Position numbers and translations under genes: made by a program
Notes under the pieces: model-generated
Told to the model about the DNA's origin: nothing
What the model saw: the letters and a program-made list of their open reading frames with translations, nothing else
Database searches by the model: none
Part shown: positions 17,279 to 23,163 of the stretch, piece by piece
Position numbering within the stretch: the first letter of the stretch is position 1
Layout of the letters: every line of letters starts with the position of its first letter
From: a virus
Length of the DNA: 25,580 nt
Strand: one strand, 5' to 3'
IMG/VR virus record: IMGVR_UViG_3300046733_000117
Span: 1 to 25,580 of that record

Positions 17279-17745
17279 TAGCAGACTTCTTGATCGTTCT
17301 TAATCATTATATCAAATGTTGCTGCCCATCCTGCTAGCAAGTTTTCAAATCTATCTGTGAAAGGCTCAAAGGATACATCTCCTATGATCTGATAGCCCTC
17401 TCTGTACAAGCTACCTATTCTAATCTTTTGCAGTAAGTTGTTTAGTACTCTGAATTGTGCGTTAAGAATATCTTGCTCGTTCGTGTTGCCTCTAAATCTG
17501 TTTGTAGTAGGTTTCTTTTCTACATTAACAATATCCATTCCTAAAAGGCTAACATTGAAAGTAAGTGTTTGCTCTCCTGATGTAACAGAGTTTACTATAA
17601 GGTGTGCTAGTGGAAATATAGTTTGCTTGTTTAAATCTACATCAGAGATATCTCCATAGGTAACTGCATTTACATTGATGTCCTCTATAAGAAGATTCTC
17701 TATTAGGTCTGTTACTACATAAAAACCTCTTGCTGCTATATTCAT
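17278..17745 (-). CDS. Tail completion / terminator-type protein (putative)
   Basis: This 155-aa protein has a mixed alpha/beta pattern with FPLAHLIVNSVTSGEQTLTF, LLGMDIVNVEKKP, NEQDILNAQFRVLNNLLQKI and a C-terminal FEPFTDRFENLLAGWAATF. It resembles small proteins encoded next to gp10-like genes in Bacteroidetes siphophages, where tail terminators (gpU-like) are found. Its ATG overlaps the TGA of the -1 chaperone frame (ATGA), so translation of this gene is most naturally coupled to ribosomes that have frameshifted. The role is inferred from position and length. Confidence 0.55.
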   Translation of the reverse strand: MNIAARGFYVVTDLIENLLIEDINVNAVTYGDISDVDLNKQTIFPLAHLIVNSVTSGEQTLTFNVSLLGMDIVNVEKKPTTNRFRGNTNEQDILNAQFRVLNNLLQKIRIGSLYREGYQIIGDVSFEPFTDRFENLLAGWAATFDIMIKNDQEVC

Positions 17746-17996
17746 TTAAACTTACTTTTAATTTGTTTTGATTCTATGTCTGTTTTCTCTTTCATAAAGG
17801 ATAATGCTAATAGTGCCTTATGTACATTTAGTTTAGTGATATCTTCAAATCTTGTAATATCTCCTTGAGCGAGTGCGTGAACTGACGAGTACCAACCCCA
17901 CTTTGCTCCAAATTGAGAAACTGCTGTAAAGCTGTCTCCTCCTTGTGTTCCAAATAATTCATCATAGTCATTGACAAGTCGATCCCTAAATGATAA
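17742..17996 (-). CDS. -1 frame extension of the tail assembly chaperone (GT)
   Basis: This frame has no start codon of its own that is needed. From the T-run it is open for 84 codons to TGA at 17742, which overlaps the next ATG. It reads LSFRDRLVNDYDELFGTQGG and later GAKWGWYSSVHALAQGDITR and FEDITKLNVHKALLALSF. The pattern WGWYSS...LAQGDITRFEDITKL is what I expect from the second half of G/GT-type chaperones in Bacteroidetes phages. For about 170 nt it overlaps the 216-aa frame, so both frames encode protein. A -1 shift after Phe161 of the upstream frame would give a fusion of about 245 aa that recruits tail subunits to the tape measure. Confidence 0.75.
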   Translation of the reverse strand, partial: LSFRDRLVNDYDELFGTQGGDSFTAVSQFGAKWGWYSSVHALAQGDITRFEDITKLNVHKALLALSFMKEKTDIESKQIKSKFK

Positions 17997-18478
17997 AAAA
18001 AAAGTACCGCACTTAGTGCTGCATCTAAAGGCATAGCTTTCATATAGCCTGTCTCTTTTGCTGTGTACTCTTCTATTGAGTATCTTTCTCCATATCGATT
18101 CTTGATCGGTCTATATAGAACTCCCATTGCTCTATCCATCAATTCCCAGTCTGTAAGATAGTTATCCAGGTCTATGTATTCTCCAAAGGATATATCTTCT
18201 AGGTTAGGAATAAAACCATACTCTACACCATCCATAAAGAAAGTCTTTTTAAGTGCAGGCTTCTCATTAAACATATCTGATAGAATAGCACATATACCAT
18301 TTACATCTGCTAGCTTTAGCTTCATTACATCTGTAAGTTTCAACTCGCAGAATATCTCTATCATTTTGCTAGATAAGAATCTCTCATCTGTGTTCTCGTT
18401 CTGTATTTTTAAGAACTTCTGATATTGCCCTAGTGTGATCTCCGATAACTTGTCAGGAACTGTAATATCTATCTTCAT
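17828..18478 (-). CDS. Tail assembly chaperone (G-like), zero-frame product
   Basis: This 216-aa protein opens MKIDITVPDKLSEITLGQYQ, then has NLEDISFGEYIDLDNYLTDW and RAMGVLYRPIKNRYGERYSI. The region from about 145 (MPLDAALSAVLFFYHLGIDL) crosses a nine-T run. It ends GVGTRQFTHSLKEILQDLKI. I interpret it as the short, abundant chaperone of a G/GT pair, because a long protein-like -1 frame continues from the T-run to the next gene. The pair coats the tape measure before tube assembly and is absent from mature virions. It is the first gene of the tail unit, 4 nt behind a late-class element and past a strong terminator. Confidence 0.75.
   Translation of the reverse strand: MKIDITVPDKLSEITLGQYQKFLKIQNENTDERFLSSKMIEIFCELKLTDVMKLKLADVNGICAILSDMFNEKPALKKTFFMDGVEYGFIPNLEDISFGEYIDLDNYLTDWELMDRAMGVLYRPIKNRYGERYSIEEYTAKETGYMKAMPLDAALSAVLFFYHLGIDLSMTMMNYLEHKEETALQQFLNLEQSGVGTRQFTHSLKEILQDLKISLN
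17995..18003 (-). promoter_or_regulatory. Probable -1 frameshift slippery site
   Basis: Nine consecutive Ts on the minus strand cover two in-frame Phe codons (17999-18001 and 17996-17998), forming T TTT TTT. After a -1 slip the next codon is TTA at 17994-17996, in the frame that stays open to 17742. I see no strong stem-loop or pseudoknot just downstream, so the homopolymer may act alone. Confidence 0.7.
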
Positions 18479-18482
18479 ATAT

Positions 18483-18511
18483 ATATAACGTATTTTTCTA
18501 ATTATTTTTAA
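18483..18511 (-). promoter_or_regulatory. Late-class promoter-like element P1 (weak upstream box)
   Basis: CGTTATAT (18483-18490) lies 4 nt before the ATG at 18478, exactly as at the three other sites. Fifteen nt upstream stands TTAAAA (18506-18511), which matches the TGCAAA box at only four of six positions. A terminator ends 4 nt upstream, so a promoter is needed here for the tail unit. Confidence 0.6.
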
Positions 18512-18515
18512 AAAT

Positions 18516-18542
18516 AAAAAAAGGGCAACTAAAAAGCTACCC
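18516..18542 (-). terminator. Rho-independent terminator before the tail operon
   Basis: On the minus strand GGGTAGC pairs with GTTGCCC (7 bp, two G-T pairs) around a TTTTTA loop, followed by seven Ts (18516-18522). It closes the small-gene unit that begins at the host-type promoter at 19281-19311. Confidence 0.85.
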
Positions 18543-18571
18543 TAATTTAAACAAAAACATCTAACTAAAAA

Positions 18572-18679
18572 CTATGCGACTCCCATAGCTAAGTCTGCAA
18601 ATTTACATAGGATTAAAAAAGCTATGGTTCCTATGAGCGTTACCAAATGAAGAATGAAGTATTTTTTAAAGTGTATCAT
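18572..18679 (-). CDS. 35-aa single-pass membrane peptide
   Basis: The ATG at 18679 overlaps the TGA of the previous gene (ATGA), and the frame ends with TAG at 18572. The peptide starts MIHFKKYFILHLVTLIGTIA; residues about 8-26 are strongly hydrophobic and form one membrane helix, with a basic KK before it. It is the last gene before a terminator. Very small membrane proteins in phages can be holin-like or act on the host envelope. No lysin gene is nearby, so lysis function is only a guess. Confidence 0.65.
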   Translation of the reverse strand: MIHFKKYFILHLVTLIGTIAFLILCKFADLAMGVA

Positions 18680-18870
18680 AATTGTATCTGTTCTATTATT
18701 GCCTCCTCTATATTCGAGTTTATTAAGTTCTTTAATTCTCTGCCGTCTTCTGTAGTGACGCTTACTAAAGAATAGTTTCCTGCATATCCTACTGAGTAAT
18801 CAGCAGCTTCTTTTTCATACTCTATGTAGTATGTTCTATCGTTGTGATCAAGTGTTGTGCTGTGTATCAT
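18676..18870 (-). CDS. Small 64-aa protein of unknown function
   Basis: The protein starts MIHSTTLDHNDRTYYIEYEK and has beta-like segments (YAGNYSLVSVTTEDGRELKN) and a helical end (NSNIEEAIIEQIQL). It looks like a small beta-alpha domain and has no catalytic motif. It lies between a GNRA-looped hairpin just before its start and the membrane peptide coupled to its stop. The start is the first ATG after the hairpin. Function unknown. Confidence 0.65.
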   Translation of the reverse strand: MIHSTTLDHNDRTYYIEYEKEAADYSVGYAGNYSLVSVTTEDGRELKNLINSNIEEAIIEQIQL

Positions 18871-18882
18871 AATTGTAATTTT

Positions 18883-18902
18883 AAAAGGGGAGTTGCCTCC
18901 CC
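18883..18902 (-). terminator. GC-rich hairpin with GCAA tetraloop, weak terminator or 5' RNA element
   Basis: On the minus strand GGGGAG pairs perfectly with CTCCCC around GCAA (18887-18902), followed by only four Ts (18883-18886) before the A-rich leader. It ends about 13 nt before the ATG at 18870. With such a short T-run it may attenuate, protect the downstream mRNA from 3' decay, or affect translation of the 64-aa gene. Confidence 0.6.
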
Positions 18903-18911
18903 CTGTATTAA

Positions 18912-19112
18912 TTAAAAATTAACTCTTAAATTAAGCATTTTTTTTGCTGCAATTCTTAAAGGATCATTTACTTCCTTGTGTTCTAACATTTCTTTTTTTG
19001 CATAAAACGCTTTCAAAAACATTTCCTCATCTTCTTTATATTCAAATATTGGAATGTTTAGTTGTTCTTTTAAAGATTCTATCGCCCATTCTAATTCTTC
19101 ATATCGCTCCAT
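18912..19112 (-). CDS. Small acidic helical protein, possible longer 5' reading frame
   Basis: From the ATG at 19112 the product is 66 aa (MERYEELEWAIESLKEQLNI), Glu-rich and helical. The same frame is open and protein-like for 43 further codons upstream, to a TAA at 19242-19244, with segments such as ENFEILDNLFTVEDCQNLEE and FRVLNFIARIADEAFQERF. That stretch holds no ATG, GTG or TTG codon. Either translation starts at a rare codon within it, or the 5' end of an older gene of about 110 aa has been lost and the downstream Met is used. The extended frame lies downstream of the host-type promoter, so it is transcribed. No function recognised. Confidence 0.6.
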   Translation of the reverse strand: MERYEELEWAIESLKEQLNIPIFEYKEDEEMFLKAFYAKKEMLEHKEVNDPLRIAAKKMLNLRVNF

Positions 19113-19280
19113 AAATCTCTCTTGGAAGGCTTCATCAGCTATGCGTGCAATAAAGTTTAATACTCTAAATTGTTCTTCTAAATTTTGACAATCTTCTACT
19201 GTAAATAAGTTATCTAATATCTCGAAATTTTCGTGAGGCTCTTAACCCCTTTTATTAATTGTTTGCCATTATTGACACCA

Positions 19281-19311
19281 CAAATATATAATTATTTATT
19301 TAATTAACAAA
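19281..19311 (-). promoter_or_regulatory. Host-type Bacteroidetes promoter
   Basis: On the minus strand TTTG (19308-19311), exactly 19 nt, then TATATTTG (19281-19288) matches the Bacteroidetes housekeeping form TTTG-N19-TAnnTTTG. It lies just after the large terminase gene and would start transcription near 19274, driving the small genes down to the terminator at 18516. An ATG at 19269 opens only a four-codon leader (MANN) before stops. Confidence 0.75.
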
Positions 19312-19326
19312 TTTAAATAACTTTTT

Positions 19327-20475
19327 TTACCTAATGGCATATTTTCCGTAGTTAGGTCTTGATAGAACATTGTAAGTAGCGTACCTCAAAGAGTCAATAG
19401 TGTGGTCATTTGCAGCTACAGGCTTATTAAGCAGCTTTCCTGTACGATCTTCTTGCCACTTGTAGTTTCGCATCTCTCTTATTAGATTGTCGCTCTGTGG
19501 GTCTATAACTAGCTTGTATCGTTTTAGTAGATCGATTCCTGCTCTAATACTATCTTGCCCTTTAAGAGTTGGTCTAACCTTGTTGCCCATCCTTCTTAGT
19601 TCTTCTATTAGTCTAGGCTCTGCTGAATCTATATAAACATACTCTTGCAAGTTTTGTGTTTTAAGGAAGTTGTGTAAGTCAGCTGTTGTCATCATAGTTC
19701 TATAAAGCAGTTCCCTACAATATAGAGTGTAGTCTTTTTGATATACCTCAACTAAGGTACTAGGATCTACAGAGAATCCTAAGTCCATACCATATCCTAC
19801 AAGCTGTGCATCATCAGGTCTTTTACCTTCTGTAAAACTAAATATAGTAGCCTTACTTATTCCTCTTAATCCTAGTCCGTAGATTTGCCAGTATTGTTCG
19901 TCTGTTTCTTTTAGCCTCTCAATCTCTTCTACTAGAGTACGATCTAAGAATGGATTGTCTTTATACGTTGTGATGTAGAAATCACAGTCCTCCCTAGTTA
20001 GTATCTTATCGTATATGAAGTGAAATTCATCAGAAGGGTTAAAGTCTAATACTATCTTATCTAGTGTCCTAAATACAAGTTGATTCCATTGTTCGTATGT
20101 TAACTCGTTTGCCTCATTACAGAACAGCATATCTCTTTTCCTACCTCTTACTTTTTGTGGCTGATCTAAAGAAATAAATTCTACTAGGTTTCCAAATAGC
20201 TTATACTCTGAGTTTGTTTTATTATGATCTTGCTCTAAGTATATATCGTGCTTCTTTAGTATCTCAAAGAAATCTCTCATTACTGTGGCTCTAAGAGCAG
20301 GAAAAGTATTTCTACATATTGTAACAGTCTTGCCTGTGTTTATATTGCAGTAGTCAAATATTATCCATAGAAGTATATTATAAGTCTTACCTGACCTTGT
20401 TCCACCTTGATGTGCTACTATCTTCTTAGAAGTAGTTTGTAAGGAATGGAATACTTTGTTAGTCTTTATCTTCAA
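19327..20475 (-). CDS. terL: Terminase large subunit (PBSX/Terminase_3 type)
   Basis: This 382-aa packaging motor has an ATPase and a nuclease domain. Walker A is HQGGTRSGKTYN (G24-T31). Walker B with the catalytic acid is in KRDMLFCNEANEL (about residues 110-122). The nuclease domain begins near YGMDLGFSVDPSTLVEVY (about 227-245, first Asp), has YVYIDSAEPRLIEELRRMG (about 280-298) and ends with ANDHTIDSLRYATYN (about 357-371, last Asp). It cuts concatemeric DNA and drives it through the portal. It overlaps the small terminase stop by 17 nt. At 382 aa it is compact but has all key motifs. Confidence 0.95.
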   Translation of the reverse strand: MKIKTNKVFHSLQTTSKKIVAHQGGTRSGKTYNILLWIIFDYCNINTGKTVTICRNTFPALRATVMRDFFEILKKHDIYLEQDHNKTNSEYKLFGNLVEFISLDQPQKVRGRKRDMLFCNEANELTYEQWNQLVFRTLDKIVLDFNPSDEFHFIYDKILTREDCDFYITTYKDNPFLDRTLVEEIERLKETDEQYWQIYGLGLRGISKATIFSFTEGKRPDDAQLVGYGMDLGFSVDPSTLVEVYQKDYTLYCRELLYRTMMTTADLHNFLKTQNLQEYVYIDSAEPRLIEELRRMGNKVRPTLKGQDSIRAGIDLLKRYKLVIDPQSDNLIREMRNYKWQEDRTGKLLNKPVAANDHTIDSLRYATYNVLSRPNYGKYAIR

Positions 20476-20803
20476 ACTTGTTTACTATCTCGATTTCTAT
20501 TTTAGGAGGCATACCATCTGCTCCTGTTATTTCTTGTCGCTCTACATAGCCTCTATACTTTCCTTTTGTTTTTAGGTAGAATAGAATCTCATTTGTTTTG
20601 CCACTCTTAATATTATCTAGTAGCTTGCTTTCTGCCATATCTATTAAGCCTTCTTGTATTTCTTCTACAGCTTGTGCAAACTCTTCATCATTGTTTTTCC
20701 AGTTGTAATAGGTTTTTCTAGCAATCCCTGCTGCTTTACAAGAGTCTTGTACGTTGCCTAAGTTATTGGCAAACACTTCTAAAAACTTTTCTTTATCTCT
20801 CAT
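20459..20803 (-). CDS. terS: Terminase small subunit
   Basis: This 114-aa protein has an N-terminal helix-turn-helix (FLEVFANNLGNVQDSCKAAG then IARKTYYNWKNNDEEFAQAV), a central helical hairpin (DMAESKLLDNIKSGKTNEIL) and the short motif FYLKTKGKYRGYVERQE. The C-terminal segment PPKIEIEIVNKFEDK is typical of small terminases, where it contacts the large subunit or portal. It recognises the packaging site and feeds DNA to TerL, whose gene overlaps its end. Confidence 0.9.
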   Translation of the reverse strand: MRDKEKFLEVFANNLGNVQDSCKAAGIARKTYYNWKNNDEEFAQAVEEIQEGLIDMAESKLLDNIKSGKTNEILFYLKTKGKYRGYVERQEITGADGMPPKIEIEIVNKFEDKD

Positions 20804-20818
20804 ATTATTTAAATTATT

Positions 20819-21169
20819 TTAGGATATATAGTATGAATGTACAACAATAGGCATATCAAACTCAATTTCGTGCATAACAAAAAAATTGTATATAATAGGT
20901 TCTAATTCTTTTTTTACGTAATGATGTAATATTTTGCCCTGATATTTATTATCTACTCCTAATGCTATAAAATGTGGTACAGTTTTACTTTTATGTTTAT
21001 TTTGCAAACCATTAAATTCTATATACTCTTTGCTACAAGGATTTATAGATACTTTAGCACTTTTTAAAATAGACGCTGTATTGTAATTTTGTTTATTCTC
21101 TAAAATTTGTATATGACAATCAATTAAACTATTAATTATTTTAATACTAAATTGTAATTTATCCTTCAT
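20819..21169 (-). CDS. Uncharacterised 116-aa protein
   Basis: The product starts MKDKLQFSIKIINSLIDCHI, has a middle segment SKTVPHFIALGVDNKYQGKI and ends FDMPIVVHSYYIS. It looks like a small alpha/beta protein without recognisable catalytic residues or membrane segments. It is more AT-rich in codon choice than the terminase genes next to it, as are the methyltransferase and ParB-like genes, so these may be a more recently acquired set. Function unknown. Confidence 0.7.
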   Translation of the reverse strand: MKDKLQFSIKIINSLIDCHIQILENKQNYNTASILKSAKVSINPCSKEYIEFNGLQNKHKSKTVPHFIALGVDNKYQGKILHHYVKKELEPIIYNFFVMHEIEFDMPIVVHSYYIS

Positions 21170-21189
21170 TTGTGTGTATTTTGTGTATT

Positions 21190-21657
21190 CTAGTGTTCTC
21201 CTCCATAACTCATATCTAAGCTAGATTCCTGTAATCTCTTCTCTTCTTCCTCTATCCATTTAGCATCTTGTATTAGCTTTTCCTCATACATATCTCTAAC
21301 TTGATTACTAAGTTCTATTACGTCTTCGTCTAGCAAGTAGTCTACCTTGATCTTAATAAACTCTTTACGCATTCCTATCTTACCTTTCTTTTCGTTCATT
21401 AGGATTTCGTAGAGCCATCCTTCTAACTCAGAGTTGTAATGTATATAGATGTCAAAGTTTTTTAGTGAGTGTAGTATAGTAGCGTGGTTTCTATTCATTA
21501 TCTTGGCAATGTGATAGGGTTTCCTTTTATGGTACTTGCACAGCAAGTGTATGTATAACGCTCTTGATTCTACTGTCTCTCTTCTTCTGTTTCTATCGTA
21601 AGGATCATATCCTGTTACTTTTCTTACTTCTTCTCTTAATTTCTTTTCTATTGTCAT
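21190..21657 (-). CDS. DnaA domain IV-like DNA-binding protein
   Basis: In this 155-aa protein residues about 24-70 resemble the DNA-binding domain of DnaA: a helix with RRETVESRALYIHLLCKY, then the helix-turn-helix ending in the signature MNRNHATILHSLKNF (54-68), close to DnaA's (R)DHTTVLHA. It lacks the AAA+ domain, so it cannot be an initiator alone. It may bind DnaA-box-like sites at the phage origin, compete with host DnaA, or regulate transcription. The C-terminal half is helical, with KIKVDYLLDEDVIELSNQVR. It starts 1 nt after the methyltransferase stop. Confidence 0.75.
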   Translation of the reverse strand: MTIEKKLREEVRKVTGYDPYDRNRRRETVESRALYIHLLCKYHKRKPYHIAKIMNRNHATILHSLKNFDIYIHYNSELEGWLYEILMNEKKGKIGMRKEFIKIKVDYLLDEDVIELSNQVRDMYEEKLIQDAKWIEEEEKRLQESSLDMSYGGEH

Positions 21658-21658
21658 A

Positions 21659-22303
21659 TTAAAATATTTCTAATTGATTCTCATTTTGATTATTAATAAC
21701 ACCTAAGGCAGTTTGCAATATTGTTTTGCCTGCTTCATAGTCCACAAGATTTCTTGCCATTTTTAGTCTTGATTGATCACCATTATATTTATTAAAATCA
21801 AAATCGTGATAAATTGATAATTCTTTTATAAGCATATTACTTAAATTTTTACCTCGACCCCTATCACTTAATTTATTTGGTAAATTAAAATTAGACCAAT
21901 ATAAATGTCTATCTCTTTTTTTTGCCAATATTAAAGGCTCATAATATGGAACAACATTTTCAACTACATACTTTCCCTTAAAATAATGTTGTAAAAATAT
22001 TATTTCTTCATACAATTTCATATCAGGATATCTCGGTTTCCAAACATCTCTTGTTTTTTGACTTATATTTATTCTACTATGACTTGGACAAGGTGGTGAT
22101 GACCATATAAAATCAAATTCTTTATAATGATCGAGTAAATATTGATGTGCATCTGTTACTACCACTTTATCATTTGGAAATCTTTCTTGATATAATTTAG
22201 CAGCTTCAGGGTCATATTCTACAGCTGTAACATCAACATCTGTTATCTCATCCCATTTATATCTATTACCCCCTAAACAAGCATATAAATTAAGAATTTT
22301 CAT
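21659..22303 (-). CDS. DNA cytosine C5-methyltransferase
   Basis: This 214-aa protein has a motif I variant LNLYACLGGNRYKW (residues 4-17) that binds S-adenosylmethionine, and EYDPEAAKLYQERFP for motif II-like contact. It has motif IV SSPPCPSHSR with the catalytic Cys72, and motif VI VVENVVPYY (113-121). A motif X-like ALGVINNQ lies near the C-terminus. At 214 aa it is much shorter than typical Dcm enzymes, with little room for a target recognition domain. It is an orphan: no cognate restriction enzyme is visible. It probably protects phage DNA from host restriction or marks it. Recognition sequence unknown. Confidence 0.85.
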   Translation of the reverse strand: MKILNLYACLGGNRYKWDEITDVDVTAVEYDPEAAKLYQERFPNDKVVVTDAHQYLLDHYKEFDFIWSSPPCPSHSRINISQKTRDVWKPRYPDMKLYEEIIFLQHYFKGKYVVENVVPYYEPLILAKKRDRHLYWSNFNLPNKLSDRGRGKNLSNMLIKELSIYHDFDFNKYNGDQSRLKMARNLVDYEAGKTILQTALGVINNQNENQLEIF

Positions 22304-22350
22304 TATATCTTTTGTTTTTCAATCATATAATAATCATTTATGATTGTCAT
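22303..22350 (-). other. Possible 15-aa leader peptide between ParB-like and methyltransferase genes
   Basis: An ATG at 22350, 3 nt after the ParB-like stop, opens MTIINDYYMIEKQKI and ends in TAA that overlaps the methyltransferase ATG (TAATG). The exact tiling suggests translational coupling; the palindrome at 22320-22346 lies inside it. Too short to call a gene with confidence. Confidence 0.25.
22320..22346. repeat. Inverted repeat, candidate operator before the methyltransferase
   Basis: CAATCAT at 22320-22326 is repeated inverted as ATGATTG at 22340-22346, and AATCAT (22332-22337) with ATGATT (22340-22345) forms a perfect 6+2+6 palindrome. Three half-sites just before the methyltransferase start suit a dimeric regulator. 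AT-rich background makes chance occurrence possible. Confidence 0.4.
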
Positions 22351-22353
22351 ATC

Positions 22354-23115
22354 TTAAACTCTTTTGTATATAGTATCAACTAAGAAATCAAAATCTTCTC
22401 TTGAATTACAATTTCTATCTTCATTATTTCGTAATGCTAATTTTAATCTTGATTCTAACTTTAAAAAATCTATGTCTTTATTTTCTTTAAATTTTCTTCT
22501 AAAAGCCCAAACTCTTAAACCTTGCAAAGTAAAAGCCCCTTTTTTATAATTCATCTTTAACATATAGCAAATCTGTGTAACATTATCGCTAAACTCTCTG
22601 TCTCTAAATTGCAATCTTCCCTCTCTAAAATCATTTTTAGCAGTTGCATATATATCTATTAAGAGACCACAAGGCAATCCATTATAGATTTCTTTATACA
22701 TATTATACAAATAAGCATAGTTTGAAAAATACTTTAGATTACTTTTGCCAAATTTGTACCAAGATTCTAAATAATTCTCATCGTTCCAACTCTTCTGTAT
22801 ATTATTAAGTTTAGCAACATCTTTTATCACTTGACTTTTATCACCATATTCTTTTCTAACACAGTTTATAAATGGCTGTTTTGTTTTTAAAAAAGCAGAT
22901 AAAAGGTGCTGCCCATCTATAACAGCATTTTTTCTACGATCAGAATAATTTAATTTGCCAACTACTGGCAGCCTTAGAATGCCACATAACTTAATACTTT
23001 CAAGCATAGATTTAACGTGACGTGGTTTTATTGATCTGTTAAATTCTAATAGATTGTCTGTTTTTAATAAAGTCTTTACTTCTTCTCTTGATAATTGTTC
23101 AATATAATTTGTCAT
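22354..23115 (-). CDS. ParB-like N-terminal domain protein
   Basis: This 253-aa protein has an N-terminal portion showing the ParB/Srx pattern: FNRSIKPRHVKSMLESIKLC (25-44), GILRLPVVG and the motif AVIDGQHLLSAF (64-75), equivalent to the DGxHR motif. Downstream is a helical region with KLNNIQKSWNDENYLESWYK and LKYFSNYAYLYNMYKEIYN. The ParB fold binds and hydrolyses CTP in segregation proteins and has nuclease or regulatory roles in phages. The rest of ParB is not recognisable and no parA is present, so partition is unlikely. It lies beside a methyltransferase, where such phage ParB-like proteins often occur. Confidence 0.75.
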   Translation of the reverse strand: MTNYIEQLSREEVKTLLKTDNLLEFNRSIKPRHVKSMLESIKLCGILRLPVVGKLNYSDRRKNAVIDGQHLLSAFLKTKQPFINCVRKEYGDKSQVIKDVAKLNNIQKSWNDENYLESWYKFGKSNLKYFSNYAYLYNMYKEIYNGLPCGLLIDIYATAKNDFREGRLQFRDREFSDNVTQICYMLKMNYKKGAFTLQGLRVWAFRRKFKENKDIDFLKLESRLKLALRNNEDRNCNSREDFDFLVDTIYKRV

Positions 23116-23163
23116 AATAATTGTGTTTAATAATTCGCCTACTCTTTAGCTTTTCGGCTTCCG

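Noticed and set aside
21551-21560. CGTTATA inside the DnaA-like gene
   Set aside because: No TGCAAA box at the right distance and no ATG at the fixed offset, so it is not counted as a late promoter.
22303-23115. Restriction-modification system (methyltransferase plus neighbour as restriction enzyme)
   Set aside because: The neighbour has a ParB-like IDGQH motif and no nuclease motif of a restriction enzyme, so the methyltransferase is best seen as an orphan.
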